From NCBI GenBank assembly GCA_020171895.1, contig JAIVAN010000003.1, forward strand, positions 248,001 through 312,000: a stretch of DNA of 64,000 nucleotides. The letters are read 5' to 3'. This stretch comes from Bacillus timonensis. GTDB taxonomy: Bacteria > Bacillota > Bacilli > Bacillales > Bacillaceae_L. The translations under genes and the position numbers were made by a program. Position 1 is the first letter of the stretch. The number at the start of each line of letters is the position of its first letter. The notes under the pieces were generated by a model. It saw only the letters and a list, made by a program, of their open reading frames with translations, searched no databases and was not told where the DNA came from. Of the stretch, positions 1 to 6,215 are shown piece by piece.

Positions 1-641
1 TTGAATAAATGCTTTCTTATACTTGTTGCACTTGCAATATGTGTAGATGTAAATTCTTCATCATGATAGTTTGAACCAGTACGGATAATGGTGGAGGGTT
101 TCAACTGGCTTTGTTGATCATTAATCGCTTTTACATAATGATACCCTAAAATATTATTTGGTTTTGACAAATCTAAGTATGTATTATTGTCGTTTAGTTG
201 ATAATATGCCAGAGATGAAGCTTTTGGAAAGCTGTAGCCCTTTTTAATAAATGTTTGCACGGATCGGTCGAATTCATTAGAATGCTCGCCCATAAAATGG
301 ACGGTTTCTTTAAAATCAGATATAGAACCATGCTCACTTCCAAAGCAAACCTCGTCACAATTCATAGCGTCTAATATTGAAATAGCACCATTCGCAAAAG
401 TTTCTGCTTTTTGTGTTGCAAAGAGGTAGGGAAGTTCAATGACAATATCAATACCAGCTTCAAGTGCCATTTTAGTTCTAGTCCATTTAGAAACAAGAGC
501 TGGCTCCCCTCTTTGTAGAAAATTGCCACTCATTACAGCGATAGCACAATCAGCTTCAGAAAGTTTTAAGGCTTCTGTTAAATGGTAAAAATGCCCATTG
601 TGAAATGGATTATATTCAACAATTACACCAACCGCTTTCAA
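1..641 (-). CDS. tmcAL: tRNA(Met) cytidine acetate ligase TmcAL (YlbM), 5' part
   Basis: The reading frame runs off the left edge, so only about the first 213 codons are present. It starts at a TTG at 641-639, preceded on the minus strand by AGGTGAT at good spacing. The N-terminus has the nucleotidyltransferase signature NPFHNGHFYHL (the HxGH motif), followed by SGNFLQRGEPA and SKWTRTKMAL, both typical of the YlbM/TmcAL family. Family members activate acetate with ATP and acetylate the wobble cytidine of elongator tRNA-Met in the cytoplasm. It is divergent from yceD-rpmF, the same arrangement as ylbM-ylbN-rpmF in B. subtilis. Assignment is from motif and context; the C-terminus is unseen. Confidence 0.92.
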   Translation of the reverse strand, partial: MKAVGVIVEYNPFHNGHFYHLTEALKLSEADCAIAVMSGNFLQRGEPALVSKWTRTKMALEAGIDIVIELPYLFATQKAETFANGAISILDAMNCDEVCFGSEHGSISDFKETVHFMGEHSNEFDRSVQTFIKKGYSFPKASSLAYYQLNDNNTYLDLSKPNNILGYHYVKAINDQQSQLKPSTIIRTGSNYHDEEFTSTHIASATSIRKHLF

Positions 642-869
642 AAAAGAATCACCTACTTTTTTTCTAGTCTATTTTCTCATTATATTTGTTAATAAAGTTA
701 AAGATACGGCTCATTCATACCAAGTTAATTGGAAATTAGGTATAGAATGTTCAATAATAATTTTATGAAGGTTTATAAGCTTTAAAAAAATAAGTATAGG
801 ATAGCTTTTGTTTCATTGTCATGTTAAACTATGTTTATCTTGTCTATATTATAGTGTAAAGAAAAAATA

Positions 870-898
870 TTGACAAATTAATTCTACAAAGCTATAAT
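870..898 (+). promoter_or_regulatory. Sigma-A promoter for yceD-rpmF
   Basis: A perfect consensus pair is present: TTGACA at 870-875 and TATAAT at 893-898, separated by 17 bp. Transcription would start near 905, leaving a very short leader before the yceD ribosome site. The rest of the 284-bp gap back to tmcAL shows no other clear element apart from AT-rich sequence that must hold the divergent tmcAL promoter. Confidence 0.85.
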
Positions 899-925
899 TA
901 CCTTTGTTGCCTTGAGGTGATTTTA

Positions 926-1447
926 ATGAAATGGTCAATTAGTCAACTAAATCAGTTGCAGCATAAAGGTTTATCTATTGATGAGTATGTTGATGTAAGT
1001 GATATAAAGGATATTGATTCAACGATTAGAGGAATTGACCCTGTACATGTGACAGGAAGAGCTGATTTAAGCTCTGCAAAAGCAACGTTTCATCTTACAA
1101 TTTCTGGCTCAATGACTTTACCTTGCTCACGCACTTTAGTAGATGTAAACTATCCGTTTAATCTTAAGACAACTGAAACATTTTTACTAAGACAAACATT
1201 AGATTATGAAGCGGATGAAGAAGAAATTCATCTCGTTCAAGGAGATGTTGTTGATTTACTTCCTATTATTAAGGAAAACATACTTCTTGAAATACCTATG
1301 CAAGTCTTCAGTAATGACCAACATGTTGAAGGAGCTGCTCCTCAAGAAGGGAAAGATTGGGTTGTTATTACCGAAGAGGATAAGAGGAACCAAATCGATC
1401 CTAGATTAGCAGGACTAGCAAAACTATTCGAAGACAAAAAAGACTAA
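926..1447 (+). CDS. yceD: YceD/DUF177 family protein (YlbN)
   Basis: A protein of 173 residues of the YceD/DUF177 family, nearly always encoded directly upstream of rpmF and linked in other bacteria to 23S rRNA accumulation and large-subunit assembly; the biochemical role is not settled. Visible family traits are the LPCSRTLVDV segment near residue 70 and an acidic C-terminal half containing the IDPRLAGLAKLFED tail. The ATG at 926 is chosen because GAGGTGA lies 6 bases upstream; an in-frame GTG at 917 overlaps that ribosome site and is unlikely. It is the first gene of a two-gene operon with rpmF behind a consensus promoter. Confidence 0.88.
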   Translation: MKWSISQLNQLQHKGLSIDEYVDVSDIKDIDSTIRGIDPVHVTGRADLSSAKATFHLTISGSMTLPCSRTLVDVNYPFNLKTTETFLLRQTLDYEADEEEIHLVQGDVVDLLPIIKENILLEIPMQVFSNDQHVEGAAPQEGKDWVVITEEDKRNQIDPRLAGLAKLFEDKKD

Positions 1448-1515
1448 GAGAGCGAAGAACCGGCATTATCCGGCCTTCATATCCATCTTAAACATCTTTT
1501 AAGGAGGTGGGAATA

Positions 1516-1695
1516 ATGGCTGTACCTTTCAGAAGAACATCCAAAACTGCTAAAAGAAAGCGTCGTACGCATTTCAAATTACAAGTTCCAGGTATGGTGG
1601 AATGCCCAAACTGTGGTGACATGAAACTTGCTCACCGTGTATGTAAAGCTTGTGGAACTTACAAAGGAAAAGAAGTAGTTGTAGCAAACGACTAA
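1516..1695 (+). CDS. rpmF: 50S ribosomal protein L32
   Basis: A small basic protein of 59 residues that begins [17 protein letters not shown], the standard start of L32, a structural protein of the large ribosomal subunit. Two cysteine pairs (CPNC and CKAC, about residues 30-46) form the zinc ribbon of the zinc-binding form of L32, so this is not the cysteine-less paralogue used during zinc starvation. AAGGAGGTGG sits just upstream of the ATG at 1516; the in-frame GTG at 1507 lies inside this ribosome site. Cotranscribed with yceD and closed by a terminator. Confidence 0.97.
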   Translation: MAVPFRRTSKTAKRKRRTHFKLQVPGMVECPNCGDMKLAHRVCKACGTYKGKEVVVAND

Positions 1696-1713
1696 TCTAC
1701 TTAGTTGAGAAGC

Positions 1714-1747
1714 AAAACCTGACATTTAACTTATGTCAGGTTTTTTT
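1714..1747 (+). terminator. Terminator after rpmF
   Basis: A 10-bp perfect stem (AACCTGACAT / ATGTCAGGTT) with a 7-base loop is followed by a run of T, a standard intrinsic terminator ending the yceD-rpmF unit. Confidence 0.9.
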
Positions 1748-1838
1748 CTGTTTTTATAACACTCATATCGAATGTTCATTTATCTTGTGTATTTTACTTT
1801 TTTAAGATGTTGGCTCTTATGCCGTATTAATTGAAGTT

Positions 1839-1888
1839 CCTGCAACGAAGGTTAACACCCACAGTTCAGTGTTGTATTTTCAGGGTAG
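1839..1888 (+). repeat. Diverged intergenic repeat, copy A
   Basis: This 50-bp core matches copy B at 2016-2065 at 44 positions. The first 22 bases are identical (starting CCTGCAACGAAGG) and so is the end, GTATTTTCAGGGTAG. Similarity also extends upstream, where GATGTTGGCTCTTATG at about 1806 matches AATGTTGGCTTTTAG at about 1960. It lies in the 479-bp gene-free gap between rpmF and the crotonase gene. Confidence 0.7.
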
Positions 1889-2015
1889 ACGTTCATGTGA
1901 TTTGAGAATTGCACCATGACCATGGAGGATGAAATGTGAACTGAATTTTAGTGTTTATCGAATGTTGGCTTTTAGGTAATTTATACGTGTTAATCGGAGT
2001 GGAAGAACCGAGACT

Positions 2016-2065
2016 CCTGCAACGAAGGTTAACACCCCATATTCAGATTTGTATTTTCAGGGTAG
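2016..2065 (+). repeat. Diverged intergenic repeat, copy B
   Basis: Second copy, 177 bp downstream of copy A and in the same orientation. It is preceded by GGAGTGGAAG at about 1996 and GAGACTCCTGC at about 2009. These resemble, from memory, the interspersed GGAGCGGAAG...GACTCCTGCGGGA repeats common between genes in Bacillaceae, but here the GC-rich palindromic part is eroded. A short reading frame across it (1951-2139) has no ribosome site or recognisable product. Nothing else supportable is visible in the 1750-2150 gap. Confidence 0.65.
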
Positions 2066-2174
2066 TCAATACCATTAATGGACGTAAAAATAAAAAGCTA
2101 CATCTCTCTAGCAGGAGATTTGAGATGTTTGGTAAATAGTTATAAGTAGTACTAGGAAAAGAGGTAATTTGACA

Positions 2175-2945
2175 ATGAGTGATTATATTATTGATATAGA
2201 TCAAAATGGAATCGTGTGGTTCACGATTAACCGTGAAGACAGAAGAAATGCAATTAATTATGAAATAATGAAAGGTTTGGAAGAGGTTCTACAAGAAACT
2301 CGAAACAATAATAAATATAAAGCTTTAGTCATAAGTGGAGCAGGAGAAAAATCCTTTTGCTCAGGTGGAGATCTCAGTGTATTTCATCAATTAAAGACAG
2401 AAAGTCAAGCTTATAGTATGTTGTCACGAATGGCAAAAATTCTATATGATCTTTTTACATTACCAAAACCTACAATTGCAAATATCAACGGAATAGCTAT
2501 TGGAGGAGGTTGTGAAATTGCTACAGCATGTGACTTTAGAATAGCGTCCTCAAATAGTAAGGTAGGTTTTGTTCAAGGTAATTTAGGTATCACAACTGGA
2601 TGGGGCGGGGCAACAATGTTATTTGAAAAGTTGGTTTATGATAAGGCGATGAAATTACTTTTATCTGCTAAAATAATAACGGCCGATGAAGCTTTGGAAA
2701 TGGGGTTTATTCATAAAATAATACCCAATTTAGATATAAGAGATAAGTGTGAAGAGTTTGTCTTATCTTTTGTATTATCACAAGGAGAAGTATTAAAAGC
2801 ATATAAAGAAGTAGCAATTCATAAATTTGAAGCTAATGATACATATAGTAGGATGGTACAAGAAGTAAAGAGTTGCTCGAAATTGTGGGAAACCGAAGCG
2901 CATCATCAAGCAGTAGAGAAGTTTCTTAGTAAAAAAAGATCTTAA
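2175..2945 (+). CDS. Crotonase-fold protein (enoyl-CoA hydratase/isomerase superfamily)
   Basis: A protein of 256 residues with the crotonase core: CSGGDLSVF near residue 64 and NGIAIGGGCEIATACDFRIAS near 108-128 form the acyl-CoA site and oxyanion hole. Aligned by eye to rat enoyl-CoA hydratase, the position of Glu144 falls on Gln (VQGNLG) and that of Glu164 on Lys (AMKLLLSA), so both water-activating glutamates seem absent. Simple hydratase chemistry is therefore doubtful. The GITTGWGGA segment recalls acyl-CoA decarboxylases of this fold, which is a guess. ATG 2175 is preferred over TTG 2169 because GAGGT at 2161-2165 is properly spaced only for the former. An acyl-CoA carboxylase cluster lies 1.6 kb downstream. 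Confidence 0.8.
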   Translation: MSDYIIDIDQNGIVWFTINREDRRNAINYEIMKGLEEVLQETRNNNKYKALVISGAGEKSFCSGGDLSVFHQLKTESQAYSMLSRMAKILYDLFTLPKPTIANINGIAIGGGCEIATACDFRIASSNSKVGFVQGNLGITTGWGGATMLFEKLVYDKAMKLLLSAKIITADEALEMGFIHKIIPNLDIRDKCEEFVLSFVLSQGEVLKAYKEVAIHKFEANDTYSRMVQEVKSCSKLWETEAHHQAVEKFLSKKRS

Positions 2946-3070
2946 ATCTAGTAGTTTGTCCATTTGTTCTAGTTAAATAATAATCTTTCATGCCAATTGT
3001 TGTAAAAAGAAGGCTTTCTCATCATTTGATGTATTAATCCTTAAAATATTCTTTGATAGGGTCCTGAATA

Positions 3071-3099
3071 GTCTATCTTTTCTATTACATGCATATGTA
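3071..3099 (+). promoter_or_regulatory. Candidate sigma-E promoter of gerR
   Basis: GTCTATC at 3071-3077 and CATATGTA at 3092-3099 are separated by 14 bp, the spacing of mother-cell sigma-E promoters. The pair closely matches the element upstream of spoVD (TTCTATC, 14 bp, CATATATT). In B. subtilis both genes belong to the sigma-E regulon. Matches to the consensus are partial. Confidence 0.5.
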
Positions 3100-3128
3100 T
3101 AGAAAAAAAGAAGACTAGGAGGGAGATT

Positions 3129-3740
3129 ATGTCAGCTACACGTCAAGATGCCTGGACACAGGATGAGGATTTACTATTAGCCGAGGTGGTATTAAGACAT
3201 ATTCGTGAAGGTGGAACACAGTTAGCCGCATTCGAAGAGGTTGGTCGAAAGTTATCTCGTACTTCGGCAGCTTGTGGATTTAGATGGAATTCTTATGTTA
3301 GAAAACAATATAAGACAGGAATAGAGCATGCAAAAAAACAAAGAAAAAATTCAAAAAATAATCAAACAATTGCAACTCAGGAAACTAGCTCCAAGGATCA
3401 AGGCTTATCAAGTGAGAATAAGAATGAAACTTTAAATATACATTCTATTATTAAGTATTTAGAGAATTATGAATCACATCATGCAAATTACCAAGAGGTC
3501 AAAAGAGAAAACGAATATTTAAGAAGTCAGTTAAAACAATTTGAACAAACAAATAAAAAATTATTAGAAGAAAAGCTCTCATTAAAAAATAGCCTTCAAG
3601 TTATTGAGGAAGATTATAAAGCGTTAATTGAAATTATGGATCGTGCGCGTAAAATGGTTGTATTACAGGAGGATGAAAGAAGTAGAAAGGTAAAATTCCA
3701 AATGGATAGAAACGGTAATTTAGAAAGAGTAGAAAAATAA
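3129..3740 (+). CDS. gerR: RsfA/GerR family sporulation transcription regulator
   Basis: A protein of 203 residues with an N-terminal Myb/SANT-like helix-turn-helix (about residues 5-60, with WTQDEDLLLAEVV and a C-terminal FRWNSYVRKQY) followed by a basic linker and a leucine-rich coiled coil (about residues 110-180). This is the RsfA/YlbO architecture. Its place between rpmF and ylbP matches B. subtilis ylbO, known as gerR, which adjusts late mother-cell gene expression and spore coat genes. AGGAGGGAG precedes the ATG. A sigma-E-like promoter lies upstream and a bidirectional terminator follows. RsfA itself is a paralogue, so the symbol rests on synteny. Confidence 0.88.
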   Translation: MSATRQDAWTQDEDLLLAEVVLRHIREGGTQLAAFEEVGRKLSRTSAACGFRWNSYVRKQYKTGIEHAKKQRKNSKNNQTIATQETSSKDQGLSSENKNETLNIHSIIKYLENYESHHANYQEVKRENEYLRSQLKQFEQTNKKLLEEKLSLKNSLQVIEEDYKALIEIMDRARKMVVLQEDERSRKVKFQMDRNGNLERVEK

Positions 3741-3750
3741 ATCATTAAAT

Positions 3751-3787
3751 AAAACAAACACTGGCGATTAAGTCAGTGTTTGTTTTT
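3751..3787. terminator. Bidirectional terminator between gerR and ylbP
   Basis: AAAACAAACACTG and CAGTGTTTGTTTT form a 13-bp stem with A and T tracts on the two sides, able to end both convergent genes. Confidence 0.88.
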
Positions 3788-3814
3788 ATTTGTTATATTA
3801 TAAAGTACTTTTAC

Positions 3815-4291
3815 TTATCTATTTTGTTCGTGAACTCCATTAGGATACCAAACTAAAGGGTTTTCGCCTAAATCCCTTTCCATATCATATGTCACTGATT
3901 GAAATCCTTGTTTAGTCCAGAATTCAGCAGATTTAACTCTTGGATTAGTTTTTATTGGAAGTCCAAAGCTTTTAGCGAAATCAACTAACGCTTTTCCAAA
4001 TCCTTTTCTTTGAAACGGAGAAAGAACTTCTAGCTTCCAAAGTTCTAAATAATCTTGAGCAGGCTCGAAATATTTATCATACTTTTTATCAAAACGATAT
4101 AAGCTCATTCTAGCAACTAATTTATCTCCAAAATAAATACCATAAAAAGGTGATTCACTATCGTTTTCTATAATGTTGGCTTGTAAGTCTTCAAGCATTG
4201 ATAATTCCTGAAGTCCATATTCTTTAAATTTCTTGAACTCTTCTAACGTTTTATAATTCAATAGCAGTCTTTCAACCTTTGCAGTGTACAA
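3815..4291 (-). CDS. GNAT family N-acetyltransferase YlbP
   Basis: A protein of 158 residues with the GNAT fold. The acetyl-CoA pyrophosphate-binding motif is seen as PFQRKGFGKALVDFAKSFG (about residues 92-110), and the C-terminal AEFWTKQGFQSV strand-helix unit is typical. It belongs with the YlbP proteins that sit next to ylbO/gerR in Bacillus; the substrate is unknown. The start is TTG at 4291, backed by GAGGAGG about 8 bases upstream on the minus strand. It is transcribed towards gerR and shares the terminator with it. Its promoter must lie in the divergent region shared with the biotin carboxylase gene. Confidence 0.87.
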   Translation of the reverse strand: MYTAKVERLLLNYKTLEEFKKFKEYGLQELSMLEDLQANIIENDSESPFYGIYFGDKLVARMSLYRFDKKYDKYFEPAQDYLELWKLEVLSPFQRKGFGKALVDFAKSFGLPIKTNPRVKSAEFWTKQGFQSVTYDMERDLGENPLVWYPNGVHEQNR

Positions 4292-4446
4292 AGAAATTCC
4301 TCCTCAAATCAAGTTTATAGATAAGAAAAATTTAGTATGAAAAAAATCCCTTTTCTAATATTACTATTATTATATAACAAAAAAACAAAAAATTCTGTAG
4401 AAAAAAATAGAAAGCGGTTACAATTGTAGGAGGAATTTTAGAAATA

Positions 4447-4484
4447 TTGTAGAAATTATAGTATGTTAGGTATAAGTATACTAA
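4447..4484 (+). promoter_or_regulatory. Candidate promoter with palindromic site before the carboxylase genes
   Basis: TTGTAG at 4447-4452 and TATAAG at 4471-4476 are 18 bp apart. The -10 lies within GTATAAGTATAC (4470-4481), a 5+5 inverted repeat flanked by TTAG and TAA. A regulator bound there would cover the -10. The half sites faintly recall FapR-type operators, but spacing and centre do not fit the consensus. It is the only obvious structure in the 250-bp gap 4292-4541. Confidence 0.35.
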
Positions 4485-4541
4485 ACGAGTGTTAGATCAT
4501 GTGCCTAAATATTCATTTTCAATGAGAAAGGGGTTCATCAT

Positions 4542-5885
4542 TTGAAAAAAATCTTAATTGCTAACAGGGGAGAAATTGCATCTAGAATTATTAAGACATG
4601 TAACGAAATGAACATAGAAACAGTTGCAATTTATTCAGATGCGGATAAAGACTTACCGTATGTCAAACAGGCTACAAAAGCATATAGGGTTGGAGAACCT
4701 CCAGTAGTGAAGTCCTACTTGCAATTAGATAAAATATTAGAGATTGCAGTTGATGAGAAAGTGGATGCGATACATCCGGGCTACGGATTTTTATCGGAGA
4801 ACACGGCTTTTGCTAAAGCTGCAAACGAAAAAGGAATTAAATTTATTGGTCCTAGGTCAGATGTAATTTCTCTAATGGGCGATAAGGTCATTGCTCGAAA
4901 TACAATGATTGAAGCGGGTGTACCGGTTGTCCCTGGTAGTGATCAAGGTGTGGATTCGATTGAAGAAGCTTGTGAACTTGCTAAGGACATGGGATATCCT
5001 GTTATGTTGAAAGCGAGTGGCGGTGGTGGTGGAATTGGTATGCAACGCTGCGACAATGAAGAGGCGCTAATTAAAGCATATCAATCTACAAAAGGTCGTG
5101 CTAAAGCTTATTTTGGAAATGATGAAGTTTTTATTGAAAAATTTATTTCAGAGGCTAGGCATATTGAAGTGCAAATTTTCGGTGATGAAAGCGGGAATAT
5201 TGTTCACTTATTCGAACGTGATTGTTCCATTCAAAGGAGAAATCAAAAAGTAATTGAAGAAACTCCTTCACCGTTTATATCTAAGAAAACTCGTCAAGAT
5301 ATTTGTGAAACTGCGGTAAGAGCGGCTAAGCATGTCCAATATACAAATGCAGGAACAATTGAATTTATTGTAGATGAGAATGAAAATTTTTACTTCTTAG
5401 AAATGAACACTAGGCTCCAAGTAGAACATCCTATCACAGAGATGATTACAAATTTGGATTTAGTGAAGTGGCAAATCTTAGTGAGTAGAGGGGAAAACCT
5501 TCCGTTGTCCCAAGTAGAGATAACGGGTAATGGTCATGCTATAGAGTTTAGGCTCTATGCTGAAGACCCAAAAACTTTTATGCCTTCCCCTGGTAAGCTA
5601 GAGGTCTTTACATACAATCAAAATGAAGGTGTACGTCTAGATTTAGGATTTGAAGAAAAAAATGTCGTTTCTCCTTTTTATGATCCAATGATTGGTAAGG
5701 TCATTATTTTTGGAGAGGATCGTGAAGAAGCGATAAAACGATCAAAAGCCTTTTTCTCTTCTATGAAGATTGAGGGAATAAAGTCTAACGTTCCATTATT
5801 TCTCTCGATTTTAAGTGAGGAATCTTTTAAAGAGGGTAAATATACAACAGCATATTTAACAAAAACTTTACAAAACATACATTAA
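4542..5885 (+). CDS. Biotin carboxylase subunit of an acyl-CoA carboxylase (AccC/YngH-like)
   Basis: A protein of 447 residues, full length for a stand-alone biotin carboxylase, which uses ATP and bicarbonate to carboxylate biotin on its carrier. Domains in order are the N-terminal KKILIANRGEIASRI pre-ATP-grasp region, the glycine-rich ATP loop KASGGGGGIGMQ (about residues 157-168), the catalytic EMNTRLQVEHPITE stretch (about 287-300) and the C-terminal domain with EFRLYAEDP. The start is TTG at 4542 with GAAAGGGG upstream. The gene is followed by a separate carrier and a carboxyltransferase, the layout of B. subtilis yngH-yngHB-yngE, so it is probably a catabolic or acyl-specific paralogue rather than the fatty-acid synthesis AccC. 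Confidence 0.93.
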   Translation: MKKILIANRGEIASRIIKTCNEMNIETVAIYSDADKDLPYVKQATKAYRVGEPPVVKSYLQLDKILEIAVDEKVDAIHPGYGFLSENTAFAKAANEKGIKFIGPRSDVISLMGDKVIARNTMIEAGVPVVPGSDQGVDSIEEACELAKDMGYPVMLKASGGGGGIGMQRCDNEEALIKAYQSTKGRAKAYFGNDEVFIEKFISEARHIEVQIFGDESGNIVHLFERDCSIQRRNQKVIEETPSPFISKKTRQDICETAVRAAKHVQYTNAGTIEFIVDENENFYFLEMNTRLQVEHPITEMITNLDLVKWQILVSRGENLPLSQVEITGNGHAIEFRLYAEDPKTFMPSPGKLEVFTYNQNEGVRLDLGFEEKNVVSPFYDPMIGKVIIFGEDREEAIKRSKAFFSSMKIEGIKSNVPLFLSILSEESFKEGKYTTAYLTKTLQNIH

Positions 5886-5971
5886 AATTATTTCTTATAA
5901 AGTAATAATAAAGAAATAAGTCAAAAAATAATGAAGTGAATTAATATTATATAAATCAGGAGGAAACAATT

Positions 5972-6184
5972 ATGAAAGAAATTACAGCATCTATGGCAGG
6001 AACAGTACTGAATGTGTTTTTATCAGCAGGAGACGAAGTTACAGAAGGACAAGAAGTATTAATGCTTGAATCTATGAAGATGGAAATCCCAGTAGAAAGT
6101 ACTTTTGTTGGGAAAATTGTTGAAGTGAAAGTGAACATTGGGGACTTTGTTAACGAGGGTGACGTGTTAGTAGTTGTTGAATAG
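5972..6184 (+). CDS. Free-standing biotin carrier protein (YngHB-like)
   Basis: Only 70 residues, forming a minimal biotinyl domain. The biotin attachment motif ESMKME places the modified lysine at residue 36, with the family's hydrophobic VLVV end strand at the C-terminus. It lacks the long N-terminal region of AccB. It would carry carboxybiotin between the biotin carboxylase encoded upstream and the carboxyltransferase encoded downstream. Its ribosome site is AGGAGG at 5960. Genes are spaced 86 and 31 bp from their neighbours, consistent with one transcript. Confidence 0.92.
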   Translation: MKEITASMAGTVLNVFLSAGDEVTEGQEVLMLESMKMEIPVESTFVGKIVEVKVNIGDFVNEGDVLVVVE

Positions 6185-6215
6185 ATGAGAAACAGATAAA
6201 TTAAGGGGGAGCAAC

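Noticed and set aside
1951-2139. Small open frame of 62 codons between rpmF and the crotonase gene
   Set aside because: It runs through repeat copy B, has no ribosome site and no recognisable product; better explained as noncoding repeat sequence.
4466-4484. FapR operator
   Set aside because: The arms do not align symmetrically at 17 bp and the central bases differ from the known site; kept only as an unassigned palindrome.
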